Shown: positions 4,016 to 14,744 of the stretch, piece by piece
How the letters are laid out: each line of letters starts with the position of its first letter
Numbering within the stretch: position 1 is the first letter of the stretch
From: Mariprofundus sp.
GTDB taxonomy: Bacteria > Pseudomonadota > Zetaproteobacteria > Mariprofundales > Mariprofundaceae
Reading direction: 5' to 3'
Length of the DNA: 33,308 bases
Assembly (NCBI GenBank): GCA_030951025.1
Contig: JAUZQK010000076.1
Coordinates: 1 to 33,308 of the forward strand
Notes under the pieces: model-generated
What the model was told of the DNA's origin: nothing
Database searches by the model: none
Seen by the model: only the letters and a program-made list of their open reading frames with translations
Made by a program: the position numbers and the translations under genes

Positions 4016-6817
4016 GTGAAAAACTTCGATTTTTTGATGCCGGATATCCGGCCGTGCCTGCCTGTCCTGTTTTTTTGCGCTTTGTTGCTGCCGCATCAGG
4101 CATGGGCAGGCGCTAAATCAGTGATGCCAGAGTTGGCTGGCAAGGCTGAAGTATCGGCACGGCTCGATGCCAATAAGGAACAGCAGGCACAGCAGGAACA
4201 GCGCTGGCTCATCCATTTGATCGAATACAAAGAGCGAGCGCAAGCGGATGCTCTGGTGACGCGGTTGGGCTATAAAAATTTTAATGCTTCTGTCGCAGAT
4301 CTTGGTTCCGGTCGCTATCAGGTGCGTATTCTGAATCTGTCCGGTTATGATGATGCCGTTGTTTATCGTCAACGGCTGCTGCAGAAAACCAATATTTTTC
4401 CAGCTCATATTCAAATTGTTGCGCAGGCCATTGACCCCACCCCTGCAACTTCAACGCATCTTGCGCAGTCGCCGCCGGAGAGCCCACCAACGCCCGAAAC
4501 GGCTGCCGCTGCAGAAACTGGCGCGGCGCAGTTGAATTCCGCTATTTTCCACGTCATCGTCAATGGCGAGGATCAGGGCGAACATTTTTTTCAGCTTGAT
4601 GAGCAGGGTGAGATCTGGGCTACGGTGGCTACGCTCAAAGAGCTGGGTGTATCCGGCATTCCGGCGCTGGCGGCAAATCCGACGGATAAACCGCTGGCAT
4701 TTGCCAGTATCAAAAATGAAATGCGATATCAACTCGATACAGAGAATGGTGAATTAAGCCTGACGCTGCAGCCCAAGTGGTTGCAGGCTCGGCAGATACC
4801 CTTATCTGAAGAGCAGCGGCATGACACTGAGATGCTCAACGCCAACTCGGTATTTCTTAATTACAACGTCAATTATGCGTGGGCTCAATCTAGCGCAAGC
4901 CGAACAGTATCTGCACCGCTGGAGTTGGGTATGCGCATTGGCGATTTGTTTTTCTCGGCCAATGGCGATTACTCCAGCCTCAAAGTTGGCCGCAAGCACT
5001 GGACGCGAACACAGACTCAACTGCTATGGGATGATCCGGAACACCTGCTTCGGTTGACTGCCGGCGATGTGTTGTCTTCAACAGGAGCTGCGGGAATCGG
5101 GGCTGCGCTGGGCGGCATCACTGTGGCCAGGGAATTCGGGCTAAAGCCTTATCAGGTGAATACGCCCCAAACATCATTCAATCTGATGCTGCCTACGGCT
5201 TCGGATTTGGAAGTGTATGTCAACGGTAATCTGGTTAAACAGGAGCATGTATCGCCCGGGCCGCTGACGTTAAGTAATCCGCCGTTTTCTGAGGGGCGAA
5301 GCGACGTTGAAATTGTCATTCGGGATGCCTTTGGGCGTGAAACAAGGCGCAGCTTAGCTTATTATTATTCGTCGCAACTGCTTGTTCCGGGGCGATCTGA
5401 TTTTAGCTATAGTCTGGGCTCACCGCAACAGCGCAACGCCCTTGGCGAGTTAGCCTATACCGGTTCACCGGTGGCGCTGGGCTATCATCGATTGGGTTTG
5501 ACTCGCTGGCTGACGACTGGCGCGCACGCCGCCTACAAGGGAGGGCGGCTCAATGGCGGACTCTCAGCCGATCTGATCACCGGCACCGTGGGGACGATGA
5601 ACCTGCTAGTCTCTGGTAGCACAGGCGGTGGTGCGCACGGCATCACTGGATCGGCGAATTACAGCCTGACTGCTTGGGACGCGTTTTCACCCAGTCTGTT
5701 TCTGCGCGCCACCACGCCTGCTTATCGGACTGTATTTCAAAGCAAAACGTTAACACAAGCTGCCAGATGGGAAGCCGGCGGCAGCTTGGGATTTAGTCTG
5801 TTTAATCTCGGTAACCTGTCGGGCAATTACCGGCAGCGCTGGCTCCAAAGCGGTGTTCGTGAACGAGATATTTCCACTTTTTATTCGGCACAGCTCTTTG
5901 CCGGCATCGGTCTAACACTGAGTGGCAGGTGGCGCCATGATTCAGCAACGCAACATACGCAGGAGAGTTATTCGCTGGGCATGAATCACCATTTCAGCAA
6001 TGGTGTTTCACTAAGCCTGAGCGGTAATAGAAACAATGGCATACTAAGCGCCAGCATACAGATACAACTCTCCCCTCCGCTCGGTGAAGGCTTCGGTTAT
6101 GCCTTGCAAGCGAGCAAGAGTGAAGCTTCACAGCAATTCGATTCATCTGATCGAATCACATGGCGGAATAGATATAGCGACTTGAGCCTGAGCCGATCCG
6201 GTAATACTCAATCGGCCAACTACACGGCATCAGGAAGCGGGGCTCTGTCTTTTATTGATGGCAGCCTCTCTCCATCGAGGCCAATCAGCGGCGGCTTTGC
6301 CCTGGTGCGCACTGATGGCATGGCAAATATCCCCGTGAGCTACAACAATCAGTTGGTGGGCACGACCAATAGCAAGGGAGAATTGCTGGTGCCTGAGATA
6401 ATAGCCTATAATGACAATGCCCTGAGCATTGATATCGGCAGCATGCCAATGGGCTATCAGGTGGATGCCACCAGTCGTAATATCAGCGTGCCTTTTCATA
6501 GTGGAGCCGTAGTCAATTTCGGCGTGCATAAAATCCAATCGGTGGAAGGAGTGCTGTTTATTCATGATAGCAAGGGCGATAAGGCGGCAGTATATTATGG
6601 GCTGGAGCTTATTCAGGGCGAGCAAAAGCGTTCGAGCATTGTTGGTGACGGCGGCGAATTTTATATTGAGAATGTGCGTGCTGGAGAATACAAGGCACGC
6701 TTGTTTAACGAACAGAGGGAGTGTCAATTCATGATGCTTATTCCTGAAAGTGACGGAGCATTTATTAAGTTAGGTAAACTTACTTGTACAATGAAGAAGG
6801 AGAAAACACATGATTAA
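4016..6817 (+). CDS. Outer-membrane usher with an N-terminal SPOR-like domain
   Basis: The product has about 933 residues. The start is uncertain among TTG 4010, GTG 4016 (weak GGAT upstream) and ATG 4037. All give a signal peptide ending after HQAWA. Residues about 63-136 (QRWLIHLIEY, then ALVTRLGYKN, GRYQVRILNLSGYDDA) look like a SPOR-type fold, followed by a Pro/Ala-rich linker. The usher proper begins near residue 176 with FHVIVNGEDQGEHFFQLDEQ (PapC N-domain). The beta-barrel and plug region includes DLEVYVNGNLVKQEHVSPGP and DVEIVIRDAFGRETRRSLAYY, and C-terminal domains start near GGFALVRTDGMANIPVSYNN. Ushers pull subunits from the chaperone and secrete them. SPOR domains bind denuded peptidoglycan, so the extension may anchor the usher to the wall. 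It lies 39 bp after the chaperone and overlaps the next subunit gene by 8 bp. Confidence 0.9.
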   Translation: MKNFDFLMPDIRPCLPVLFFCALLLPHQAWAGAKSVMPELAGKAEVSARLDANKEQQAQQEQRWLIHLIEYKERAQADALVTRLGYKNFNASVADLGSGRYQVRILNLSGYDDAVVYRQRLLQKTNIFPAHIQIVAQAIDPTPATSTHLAQSPPESPPTPETAAAAETGAAQLNSAIFHVIVNGEDQGEHFFQLDEQGEIWATVATLKELGVSGIPALAANPTDKPLAFASIKNEMRYQLDTENGELSLTLQPKWLQARQIPLSEEQRHDTEMLNANSVFLNYNVNYAWAQSSASRTVSAPLELGMRIGDLFFSANGDYSSLKVGRKHWTRTQTQLLWDDPEHLLRLTAGDVLSSTGAAGIGAALGGITVAREFGLKPYQVNTPQTSFNLMLPTASDLEVYVNGNLVKQEHVSPGPLTLSNPPFSEGRSDVEIVIRDAFGRETRRSLAYYYSSQLLVPGRSDFSYSLGSPQQRNALGELAYTGSPVALGYHRLGLTRWLTTGAHAAYKGGRLNGGLSADLITGTVGTMNLLVSGSTGGGAHGITGSANYSLTAWDAFSPSLFLRATTPAYRTVFQSKTLTQAARWEAGGSLGFSLFNLGNLSGNYRQRWLQSGVRERDISTFYSAQLFAGIGLTLSGRWRHDSATQHTQESYSLGMNHHFSNGVSLSLSGNRNNGILSASIQIQLSPPLGEGFGYALQASKSEASQQFDSSDRITWRNRYSDLSLSRSGNTQSANYTASGSGALSFIDGSLSPSRPISGGFALVRTDGMANIPVSYNNQLVGTTNSKGELLVPEIIAYNDNALSIDIGSMPMGYQVDATSRNISVPFHSGAVVNFGVHKIQSVEGVLFIHDSKGDKAAVYYGLELIQGEQKRSSIVGDGGEFYIENVRAGEYKARLFNEQRECQFMMLIPESDGAFIKLGKLTCTMKKEKTHD

Positions 6818-7250
6818 AACCGGATTCAATATATTGATGATGTTGGGCTTCATCTTTCTGGCTGCTACTATTTCCAAGGCTGGCTGCATTGTGTCAACGA
6901 CACCGGTGGTATTCGGCACTTATCTGGGTTCAGCAGCGCTTGGTAGCACCGGCAGCATTACAACCAGCTGCACCGGCTTGCCTATTGTTACGGCGGTGCA
7001 GGTCTATATGGATGCAGGCCAACAATTGCCAGCCAGCTTTGCAGCAAGAAAAATGAAATCGCAATCCGGCCAGTCTCTGAGCTATAATCTCTACACCGAT
7101 GCGGCTCATACCCAAATATGGGGCGATGGTACACCAGGCACATTCAGCCCACAGGGGTTTGATCTGACTATTTTTGGGCAGATGCCAGCAGGCCAGCCAA
7201 CAGCACCTGGAAATTATAGTGATTCGGTATTGGTGACTGTAATTTGGTAG
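6810..7250 (+). CDS. Secreted SCPU-domain subunit coupled to the usher
   Basis: This is a 146-residue product. It begins 8 bp inside the end of the usher gene, with GAAGGAG upstream, so translation is coupled. A signal peptide (MIKTGFNILMMLGFIFLAAT, cleavage near SKA) is followed by GCIVSTTPVVFGTYLG, an SCPU start with a cysteine pairing to SITTSC. The rest matches the family: YNLYTDAAHTQIWGDGTPGT and the last strand SVLVTVIW. Of the subunits here it is nearest to a canonical SCPU protein. The Cys next to the cleavage site could suggest a lipobox, but the preceding residues (ISKAG) fit poorly, and a disulfide is more likely. It is last in the chaperone-usher operon, directly before a terminator. 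Confidence 0.88.
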   Translation: MIKTGFNILMMLGFIFLAATISKAGCIVSTTPVVFGTYLGSAALGSTGSITTSCTGLPIVTAVQVYMDAGQQLPASFAARKMKSQSGQSLSYNLYTDAAHTQIWGDGTPGTFSPQGFDLTIFGQMPAGQPTAPGNYSDSVLVTVIW

Positions 7251-7319
7251 CTGCGGTTGCCGAATCCTTTCGGCACCTCATGCTGGTTCACTTGCATCCA
7301 TCTCCTTGATACATACCTG

Positions 7320-7346
7320 GCGAGGTCATTGCCTCGCATTTTTGTT
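7320..7346 (+). terminator. Intrinsic terminator of the usher operon
   Basis: The stem GCGAGG (7320-7325) pairs with CCTCGC (7332-7337), has a 6-base loop and is followed by ATTTTTGTT. It overlaps the last bases of the convergent gltD gene. On the other strand the stem follows AACAAAAAT and has no T-run after it, so it mainly serves the plus strand. A weaker stem (GCCGAA with TTCGGC) lies just upstream, near 7258-7273. Confidence 0.65.
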
Positions 7347-8784
7347 AGCGCGGCAGGCTGGTAGATCCCATGAGGAATTGATCAACCGCACGGGCACATT
7401 GGCGGCCTTCGCGAATAGCCCACACCACCAGCGATTGACCACGGCGCATATCACCAGCGGCAAATACTTTATCGATGCTGGTGGCATAATCGCTATCGTT
7501 GGCTGCGACATTGCCACGGCCATCTTTGTCCACGCCCAGCTCTTCTAGCATGCCTTCATGGATGGGGTGAACAAAACCCATTGCCAACGTAATCAGCTGA
7601 GCCGGCAGTTCGAATTCGGAACCTGCAATTTCATTCAGTTTCCATTGTCCGCCGTCGTCCTGCTTCCATTCCACACGCACACATTCGATAGCCTGCACAT
7701 TGCCTTCAGGATCACCAATAAAACGTTTGGTGGAGACTTCCCAATCACGTTCACAGCCTTCTTCCTGTGATGTGGAGGTGCGCATTTTCATCGGCCAGTT
7801 TGGCCAGGTGGTGAGTTTATCGGGATGATCGGTTGGCCTCGGCATGATTTCCAATTGCGTCACTGATAATGCGCCATGACGGTTGGAGGTGCCGATGCAG
7901 TCCGAGCCTGTATCACCGCCACCGATCACCACCACATGTTTACCCTTGGCCGATACGAATTCTTCTTCGGGAATATCATCACCCAAGACACGGCGGGTGT
8001 TTTTAGTTAAGAACTCCATAGCGAAATGTACACCATTCAATTCACGCCCCGGTACGGGCAGATCACGTGAATCTTCCGAACCTCCGGTGAGTAGCACGGC
8101 ATCGAAATCATTTAACAGCTCTTGCGTGGAAATATCCTTGCCAATATGAGCATTGACGCGGAACTCCACACCTTCGGCCTGCATCTGGGCCATGCGGCGA
8201 TCAATGACGGACTTATCGAACTTGAAATTCGGGATACCGTAGCGCATCAATCCACCGATGCGGTTGTTCTTTTCAAACAACACCACATCGTGACCCACAC
8301 GTGCCAGCTGTTGTGCAGCCGCCATACCGGCAGGGCCTGAGCCCACGATGGCGATACGTTTGCCCGTTTTATGCTCGGCGATTTGTGGTTTAATCAAACC
8401 ATCCGCCCAGCCTTTTTCGACAATGGCCAGCTCGATGTTTTTTATGGCAACCGCATCACCAATCAGGTTGACCGTACACGCTTCTTCACACGGGGCAGGG
8501 CAGATACGCCCGGTAAATTCCGGAAAGTTGTTGGTCGAGTGCAATACTTCCAATGCTTCGGCCCATTGGCCTTTGTACACCAGATCATTCCAGTCCGGGA
8601 TGATGTTGTTGATCGGGCAACCATTATGACAAAACGGAATGCCGCAATCCATGCAGCGCGCACCCTGGGTGGCCATATCGTCCGGTAATTTGGAGAACTC
8701 TTTGAAATGCACCAGACGTTCAGCCACCGGTGCATAGGATAAATTCTCACGTTCGAATTCTTTGAACCCTGTTGGCTTACCCAT
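7345..8784 (-). CDS. gltD: Glutamate synthase (NADPH) small subunit
   Basis: This 479-residue product is of the usual length for the family. It supplies electrons from NAD(P)H to the large subunit for reductive transfer of the glutamine amide to 2-oxoglutarate in the cytoplasm. The N-terminal cysteine clusters for two [4Fe-4S] centres are visible ([14 protein letters not shown] and CPAPCEEAC). The FAD-binding [20 protein letters not shown] lies near residue 149, with a second dinucleotide fold at [17 protein letters not shown], and the C-terminal [20 protein letters not shown] is the FAD-contact segment typical of GltD. The gene overlaps the end of gltB by 8 bp, so the two are translationally coupled in the order gltB-gltD. 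Confidence 0.97.
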   Translation of the reverse strand: MGKPTGFKEFERENLSYAPVAERLVHFKEFSKLPDDMATQGARCMDCGIPFCHNGCPINNIIPDWNDLVYKGQWAEALEVLHSTNNFPEFTGRICPAPCEEACTVNLIGDAVAIKNIELAIVEKGWADGLIKPQIAEHKTGKRIAIVGSGPAGMAAAQQLARVGHDVVLFEKNNRIGGLMRYGIPNFKFDKSVIDRRMAQMQAEGVEFRVNAHIGKDISTQELLNDFDAVLLTGGSEDSRDLPVPGRELNGVHFAMEFLTKNTRRVLGDDIPEEEFVSAKGKHVVVIGGGDTGSDCIGTSNRHGALSVTQLEIMPRPTDHPDKLTTWPNWPMKMRTSTSQEEGCERDWEVSTKRFIGDPEGNVQAIECVRVEWKQDDGGQWKLNEIAGSEFELPAQLITLAMGFVHPIHEGMLEELGVDKDGRGNVAANDSDYATSIDKVFAAGDMRRGQSLVVWAIREGRQCARAVDQFLMGSTSLPR

Positions 8785-11700
8785 GGGTAGACTCCTGACT
8801 TTCTTCTACTTTAGTGATCAGTTCTGCTTCGCGCTCCGCAAGGGCACGTTTATAATCCACCGGCATGACTTTCACGAACTTGGCCAATGAAGCTTGCCAG
8901 TTATCGAGAATAAAGCGGCCGCGCACTGAATTGGTATAATGCACATGGCGTACAATCATATCATGCAGGATGCGCTGATCGTTCTGATTTAAACTGTGTT
9001 TGATATCGACACGGCCATGTGTTTCCAGATCACCACCTTGATGATCGAGTTTTTCCAGCGCCATATCTTCAGACAATACAGGTTCGAGTGCGACTTGCGC
9101 CATATTGCACCGGCTTTCAAAGCTGCCGGATTCATCCATCACATAAGCCACGCCACCGGACATGCCAGCTGCAAAGTTGCGCCCTGTTTCACCCAGGATC
9201 GCGATGGTGCCACCGGTCATGTATTCACAACCGTGATCACCTACACCTTCAACTACAGCGACTGCGCCAGAGTTGCGCACGGCAAAACGTTCACCGGCAA
9301 TGCCATTGAAATAGGCTTCACCATCGACAGCCCCGAATAAAACGGTGTTGCCGACGATGCTGTTCTCTTCCGCCTTGATTGGTGTGATCGCTGGTGGACG
9401 AATGCTGATGCGACCACCGGATAAACCTTTGCCGACATAATCGTTACCGATACCAACCAGATCAATGCTGATGCCGCGTGCCAACCATGCGCCGAGCGAT
9501 TGACCGGCTGTACCCTTGGCTTTGATGGCAATGCAATCTTCCGGCAGCCCTGCATGACCGTATTTTTTGGCCACCTTGCCGGAGAGCATGGTGCCGAAAC
9601 TACGATCGACATTGCAGATGTCTGTTTCAATCACGACAGGCGTTTTATTGGATAATGCCGCTTCAGCCTGTGCGATTAATTTATTATCAATCAAGGCATC
9701 CAAGCCGTGATCCTGAGTCGATGTGTGATTCAATGTTGTGCCTATAGGCTCGACTTGATGGAACACAGGTGAGAGATCAATGCCCTGAGATTTCCAATGA
9801 CGCACGGCATCATTGGTATCGAGCATATCCACATGACCGACCATCTCAGCGAAGCTTCTGAAACCCAATTCTGCCATGATTTCACGGGCTTCCTGCGCTA
9901 CGTACAAGAAGTAGTTGACCACATCTTCCGGTTTGCCAACGAACTTCTTGCGCAGTTCAGGGTCTTGTGTGGCCACACCGACCGGGCAGGTATTGAGATG
10001 GCATTTGCGCATCATAATACAACCTTCGGCAATCAGTGCGATGGTGCCAAAGGCCACTTCGTCTGCTCCGAGAAGGGCTGCAATCACCACATCGCGTCCT
10101 GTGCGCATTTGGCCATCGGCCTGCAAACGGGTGCGGCTGCGCAAGCGGTTGAGCAATAAGGTCTGCTGTGTTTCAGCCAATCCCACTTCCCAGCAGCTGC
10201 CTGCATAACGGATGGAGGTTAATGGTGATGCACCGGTGCCGCCATCGTGGCCGGCAATCACCACATGATCGGCATGGGCTTTAACCACACCTGCTGCGAC
10301 CGTACCAACGCCGATTTCAGATACCAGTTTAACCGAAATATCAGCATCGGTATTGGTGTTTTTAAGATCAAAAATAAGCTGTGCCAGATCTTCGATAGAA
10401 TAAATAACATGATGTGTAGGTGGGGAAATCAGACCCACACCCGGTGTGCAGTGGCGCACTTTACCAATGCGCTGATCGACTTTATGACCCGGCAACTGGC
10501 CGCCTTCACCGGGTTTTGCACCCTGCGCCATCTTGATCTGAATCTGATCGGCATTGGCCAGATATTCAGCTGTGACACCGAAGCGGCCGGATGCGACCTG
10601 CTTGATGGCCGAGCGCATGGAATCACCATTCTTCATTGGCGTGAATCGGGCAACCTCTTCACCACCTTCACCCGTATTGGATTTTCCACCCAAACGGTTC
10701 ATGGCAATGGCCAGTGTGCTGTGTGCTTCGTGTGAGATGGAGCCGAAGGACATCGCTCCGGTGGCAAAGCGTTTGACGATATTTTCGACCGGCTCCACTT
10801 CGTCGATGGAGATTGGCGTGCCCGGTTTGAATTTGAACAGGCTGCGTAAGGTCACCAAACGGCCGGCTTGATCGTTGATATGATCGGCGAACTCTTTGTA
10901 CAGCTTATAATTTCCAGTGCGCACAGCATGTTGCAATTTGGCAATCGTGTCAGGTCCGAGCAAATGCTCTTCACCACGTACACGCCAGGCATATTCACCA
11001 CCGGCATCCAGGGCATTTTTATGGATTTGAGAATTGCCATACGCCAGCGCATGACGCATGGCTGCTTCTTCAGATATTTCATCCATGCCAGCACCTTCAA
11101 TCTGGGTGACTGTACCGGTGAAATATTTGTCGATGAAATCGGATGATAGGCCAAAGGCTTCAAAAATTTGGGCTCCGCAATACGACTGGTAAGTAGAAAT
11201 CCCCATCTTCGACATGACTTTATACAGACCCTTGCCAACGGCTTTAATAAAGCGTGGTTCGATATCGTTCACATCGAGATCATCGGGCAATTGACCGCTG
11301 GCATGCATATCCATCAAGGTTTCAAATGCCAAATATGGGTTGATCGCTTCCGCACCAAAACCGGCCAGCGTGGCAAAATGATGAATTTCACGCGCAGAAC
11401 CGGTTTCAACCACCAAGCCTGTTTCAACACGCAGGCCGACACGAATCAGATGCTGATGCACAGCCGACGTGGCCAGCAGGGCAGGGATAGGGATTTGTTT
11501 CTGGCTGACATCACGATCCGACAAGATAACAATATTATAATGCTCGTTGACGGCTGCTTCTGCTTCCTGACACATGCGATCAATCGCAGTTTGCATGCCT
11601 TTGGCACCCTGATCGGCGGCATAACACATGGATAAGGTTCTGGTGCGGAAATTGTCATCGGTGATTTTGTGGATGAAACGCAGTTTTTCCAAATCAGTAT

Positions 11701-13441
11701 TGGTGAGAATAGGCTGATGTACTTCCAGGCGGGTCTTGGGCTCTTCATCATCGAGCCCCAACAGATTCGGGTTCGGGCCAATCAAGGAGGTTAAACTCAT
11801 GACCATTTCTTCACGGATCGGATCAATCGGTGGATTGGTGACCTGCGCAAAGAGCTGACGGAAATAGTTATATAGCGGTTTGGCACGATTGGATAAGACC
11901 GCATGCGGTGAATCATTACCCATGGAACCGGTCGCTTCCTGACCTGTGATGGCCATTGGAGCCATGAGGAATTTGAGGTTTTCCTGGGTGTAACCGAATA
12001 CCTGCTGTTTGTTTAACAGGGTAGCATGATCAGGCTGATGGGTTTCGACATCGACATCGAGATCTTCGATTTGAATTTGAGTTTCAGCCAGAATCTTGGC
12101 GTAATCACGTTCATTGGCCAGCTCATCCTTGATGTTTTCATCATCAATGATTTTACCCTGTTCCAGATCAATCAAAAACATTTTACCGGGCTGTAAACGC
12201 CATTTCTTGATGATTTTTTCTTCAGGGATATCGAGTACACCCATTTCAGAAGCCATCACCACCAGGTCATCATCGGTGATCAAATAACGGGCTGGACGCA
12301 ATCCATTCCTATCCAGCGTAGCGCCGATCTGACGACCATCGGTGAAGGCAACCGCAGCAGGGCCATCCCATGGTTCCATCAGGGCAGCATGATGTTCATA
12401 AAAGGCTTTGCGCTTGTCATCCATCAGATTGTTGCCAGCCCATGCTTCAGGAATCAACAGCATGGCGGCGTGGGTTAATGAATAACCACCCATGAGCAGT
12501 AATTCGAGGGCATTATCAAAACAGGCGGTATCGGATTGGTTTTCTGCAATCACTGGCCAGAGTTTATCGAGATCATCACCGAGCACGCTCGATTTCATCG
12601 AATGACGACGCGCGTTCATCCAGTTGATGTTGCCACGCACCGTGTTGATTTCACCATTATGCGCCACCATGCGGAAGGGATGCGCCAATTCCCATGCTGG
12701 AAAAGTGTTGGTTGAGAAACGCTGATGCACCAGAGCCAGAGCAGAAGTCATACGGGCATCGGTGAGATCGGTAAAATAAGCGCCGACCTGATGCGATAAA
12801 AACATACCTTTATACACGATGGTGCGGCTCGACATGGAGGCGAAGTAGAAATTGGCCGGATCATCGAACTGCAAGGCATTGATATGGTTGCGTGCAACTT
12901 TGCGAATAACGAATAATTTACGTTCCAATTCATTCTGATCGGCGCAAGTTTCACCCTGAGCAATGAATACCTGACGAATCACTGGCGCGCAGCTACTCAC
13001 ACTCTCAGGCAGATCGGCCTGTTTGAGATCAACCGGCACATCACGCCAGCCTAAAAAGCGCTGGCCTTCGGCATTGATGGTTTGTTCAATGATTGATTCG
13101 CATTGGGCACGGTGCGCATCATCCTGTGGCAAAAAGACCATGCCAACACCATATTGACCAGCCTCAGGCAGAGAGAAGTTTAAATCGGCACCAATAGCTT
13201 GAAAAAACTCATCTGGTAATTGAATCAGAATACCTGCGCCATCACCTTCACGCGGATCAGCACCGGCCGCACCACGGTGGGTCAACCGCAGTAAAATCTC
13301 CAGGCCTTTTTCAACGATCGTATGGCTCTTCTGATTTTTAATGTGGGCAATAAAACCAACGCCGCAAGCATCATGTTCGTGGCGTGGATCATACAAACCC
13401 TGTTTGCCTGGTTTGCGGCGTACATCTGATAAATGATTCAT
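8777..13441 (-). CDS. gltB: Glutamate synthase large subunit
   Basis: This 1554-residue product is close to the proteobacterial norm. With GltD it makes two glutamates from glutamine and 2-oxoglutarate, the main ammonia-assimilation route together with glutamine synthetase. The N-terminal glutaminase domain carries the catalytic Cys at position 26 ([11 protein letters not shown]) after a propeptide that is removed in this family. The FMN-binding synthase domain includes [13 protein letters not shown] and the [13 protein letters not shown] loop. The [3Fe-4S] ligands are C-x5-C-x4-C in [17 protein letters not shown]. The C-terminal beta-helix repeat domain ends the protein ([11 protein letters not shown] onwards). 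ATG 13441 follows GAGGTTAG. No other gene lies upstream on this strand until the accessory island. Confidence 0.98.
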   Translation of the reverse strand: MNHLSDVRRKPGKQGLYDPRHEHDACGVGFIAHIKNQKSHTIVEKGLEILLRLTHRGAAGADPREGDGAGILIQLPDEFFQAIGADLNFSLPEAGQYGVGMVFLPQDDAHRAQCESIIEQTINAEGQRFLGWRDVPVDLKQADLPESVSSCAPVIRQVFIAQGETCADQNELERKLFVIRKVARNHINALQFDDPANFYFASMSSRTIVYKGMFLSHQVGAYFTDLTDARMTSALALVHQRFSTNTFPAWELAHPFRMVAHNGEINTVRGNINWMNARRHSMKSSVLGDDLDKLWPVIAENQSDTACFDNALELLLMGGYSLTHAAMLLIPEAWAGNNLMDDKRKAFYEHHAALMEPWDGPAAVAFTDGRQIGATLDRNGLRPARYLITDDDLVVMASEMGVLDIPEEKIIKKWRLQPGKMFLIDLEQGKIIDDENIKDELANERDYAKILAETQIQIEDLDVDVETHQPDHATLLNKQQVFGYTQENLKFLMAPMAITGQEATGSMGNDSPHAVLSNRAKPLYNYFRQLFAQVTNPPIDPIREEMVMSLTSLIGPNPNLLGLDDEEPKTRLEVHQPILTNTDLEKLRFIHKITDDNFRTRTLSMCYAADQGAKGMQTAIDRMCQEAEAAVNEHYNIVILSDRDVSQKQIPIPALLATSAVHQHLIRVGLRVETGLVVETGSAREIHHFATLAGFGAEAINPYLAFETLMDMHASGQLPDDLDVNDIEPRFIKAVGKGLYKVMSKMGISTYQSYCGAQIFEAFGLSSDFIDKYFTGTVTQIEGAGMDEISEEAAMRHALAYGNSQIHKNALDAGGEYAWRVRGEEHLLGPDTIAKLQHAVRTGNYKLYKEFADHINDQAGRLVTLRSLFKFKPGTPISIDEVEPVENIVKRFATGAMSFGSISHEAHSTLAIAMNRLGGKSNTGEGGEEVARFTPMKNGDSMRSAIKQVASGRFGVTAEYLANADQIQIKMAQGAKPGEGGQLPGHKVDQRIGKVRHCTPGVGLISPPTHHVIYSIEDLAQLIFDLKNTNTDADISVKLVSEIGVGTVAAGVVKAHADHVVIAGHDGGTGASPLTSIRYAGSCWEVGLAETQQTLLLNRLRSRTRLQADGQMRTGRDVVIAALLGADEVAFGTIALIAEGCIMMRKCHLNTCPVGVATQDPELRKKFVGKPEDVVNYFLYVAQEAREIMAELGFRSFAEMVGHVDMLDTNDAVRHWKSQGIDLSPVFHQVEPIGTTLNHTSTQDHGLDALIDNKLIAQAEAALSNKTPVVIETDICNVDRSFGTMLSGKVAKKYGHAGLPEDCIAIKAKGTAGQSLGAWLARGISIDLVGIGNDYVGKGLSGGRISIRPPAITPIKAEENSIVGNTVLFGAVDGEAYFNGIAGERFAVRNSGAVAVVEGVGDHGCEYMTGGTIAILGETGRNFAAGMSGGVAYVMDESGSFESRCNMAQVALEPVLSEDMALEKLDHQGGDLETHGRVDIKHSLNQNDQRILHDMIVRHVHYTNSVRGRFILDNWQASLAKFVKVMPVDYKRALAEREAELITKVEESQESTHG

Positions 13442-13663
13442 TTAATCTAACCTCATAAGCTTCACACACCGAGAAAAAAACGGAGACCAAGTGTTTGAAC
13501 GTTGTGCCGGATGGCATTAACTATTGATTCACTCTCCCCAGAGCGAAAAGGGGCGCGCAGACTAGCGAAATTGGAGACAATTCTCCATAGATGATTGTGC
13601 AGTGATTCATGCATAGCGCCTTACCCTGCTGCACGGCTCCCAATTTGAGAATAACATTCATTT

Positions 13664-13684
13664 ACCACAGAGTTCGCAGAGTAA
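13664..13684 (+). repeat. Dispersed ACCACAGAG-type repeat, short copy
   Basis: ACCACAGAG, two variable bases, then CGCAGAGTAA. It matches 27661-27681 at 19 of 21 positions. Repeats of this wording are scattered through many bacterial genomes in non-coding DNA. Confidence 0.6.
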
Positions 13685-13708
13685 ATCAAGATCAAAATAC
13701 GCATCATC

Positions 13709-13735
13709 AGAAGCTGGCTGCTTCTAAAATTTTTT
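13709..13735 (+). terminator. Terminator-like hairpin without an obvious gene
   Basis: The stem AGAAGC pairs with GCTTCT, has a 5-base loop, and is followed by AAAA and six T. No intact plus-strand gene precedes it, so it may be a relic or belong to an unseen small transcript. Confidence 0.4.
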
Positions 13736-13861
13736 GTGCCATTATACATTATGCTGAACCTCACTCCGCTTTAAGCCTTCGATCAACATGAAACAAGCAA
13801 CGCGGTTGCGTACTGTTACGTACAACGGCCATCTTTAATCAGCGCCTCCCCAGCCACCTAT

Positions 13862-14071
13862 TCACTCCAACCAAAAAGCCTCAATCAATTCGCCGCTTTC
13901 ATCCAGCAACCACCATTCTATCCCCTGATCCGTTAAAGTTCGGTACAGAAGATCACCCGGATGCCATATCGCGAGCACTGCCTGCCGGACACCCTCAGTC
14001 AGGTCCGGATGCTACAAAGGGACGGGCGTATCTTCGAGCCATTCTTGTAGCGGGCAGGAAAAACCAGTCAT
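13862..14071 (-). pseudogene. Broken small ORF of the accessory island
   Basis: A minus-strand frame from ATG 14071 to TGA 13862-13864 encodes MTGFSCPLQEWLEDTPVPL, then an in-frame TAG, then 49 residues including TEGVRQAVLAIWHPGDLLYR and IEWWLLDESGELIEAFWLE. The second half has balanced, protein-like composition and two amphipathic helices, so the TAG probably interrupts a former gene of about 69 residues. Just upstream (about 14086-14120) another short frame ends in ILLELRQLEQA-stop and looks like the tail of a further lost gene. I do not recognise the family. Confidence 0.4.
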
Positions 14072-14142
14072 TCCCCTGCCTTTGCTGTCGTATTTTTACG
14101 CCTGCTCAAGCTGGCGCAGCTCCAAAAGAATCAATCTTAATC

Positions 14143-14182
14143 AACCTCGGAAAATGCGCGAAGCAAGACTTGGCACCGTCAT
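14143..14182. repeat. AACCTCG/TGCGCGAAGC repeat, copy B
   Basis: AACCTCG, five bases, TGCGCGAAGC, then AAGACTTGGCA. It shares both core blocks with 14745-14788. It lies directly at the 3' end of the BRO-N gene and runs into its stop codon. Confidence 0.55.
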
Positions 14183-14703
14183 CTTAAAATAGCATATTCC
14201 AAGCCTTGCTGAACGCCGCGATCCTGCCATTCATCGGTTAGCTCTTTCCTGACCTCAATGCTTTTCAGCCGCTGATTCACCCATTCCCGTGTATAGCCTT
14301 TTTTCAGATAGGTTTGCATGGCTCGATCAAAGGCCAGTTCCGGGTCTTCGGTTTCTTCGATGCGTTCATAACCGACTTTTGCCAACCAGAGTTTGAAGGG
14401 TTCAGCTTTGGGGGATGGAATAGATTGAATTGCACGCAGTAAACCTTCAGTGTTAAAACAGTCGGTAAGATATTTTTTTCTATCGGGAGCAATCATCTTC
14501 AGATGTACGATATTATCGTACACCTCGCTACCTTCTTGTTTTAACTTGATTTTTAAGTCGGACCAATAGCGTTTTGGATTCGAGCTATCCGTTAAAATTT
14601 CTACCACGTCTATAATGGAAAAATACCAAAGTTCCTGTTCTTCATCCCAATGCCGTCGCACCTTTTTTTGATGAAACAGAATGATGGAGTTTTCTTTTTT
14701 CAT
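14179..14703 (-). CDS. BRO-N domain protein, C-terminally truncated
   Basis: This is a 174-residue product. GGAGGTAAAGCT precedes ATG 14703. The BRO N-terminal domain is clear: IILFHQKKVRRHWDEEQELW, WYFSIIDVVEILTDSSNPKR with YWSDLKIKLKQEG, then LLRAIQSIPSPKAEPFKLWL. BRO-N domains bind DNA and occur in phage antirepressors and baculovirus Bro proteins. In the bacterial relatives I know, the sequence after RGVQxGLEYAIL continues for roughly another 100 residues. Here it stops after EYAILR, exactly where the AACCTCG/TGCGCGAAGC repeat begins. That suggests loss of the C-terminal part. The DNA-binding half could still be active. Its cargo-like position beside a zinc-ribbon gene and a restriction-type gene fits a mobile or defence island. 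Confidence 0.82.
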   Translation of the reverse strand: MKKENSIILFHQKKVRRHWDEEQELWYFSIIDVVEILTDSSNPKRYWSDLKIKLKQEGSEVYDNIVHLKMIAPDRKKYLTDCFNTEGLLRAIQSIPSPKAEPFKLWLAKVGYERIEETEDPELAFDRAMQTYLKKGYTREWVNQRLKSIEVRKELTDEWQDRGVQQGLEYAILR

Positions 14704-14744
14704 AGCTTTACCTCCAAAGCATCAACCGCCTACTTGTCACCACA

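Larger units (their letters stand above)
13442..13861. other. Intergenic stretch upstream of gltB
   Basis: About 420 bp with no supportable gene. It should hold the gltB promoter, but no convincing -35/-10 pair stands out. It contains a dispersed repeat of the ACCACAGAG type (13664-13684) and a terminator-like hairpin (13709-13735). A short inverted motif, GGAGA-CAAT-TCTCC, lies near 13574-13587. Confidence 0.6.

Noticed and set aside
6230-6727. Minus-strand frame of 165 codons opposite the usher
   Set aside because: It is an antisense shadow with no signal of its own.
9797-11635. Several plus-strand frames over gltB
   Set aside because: They are antisense shadows of a highly conserved gene.
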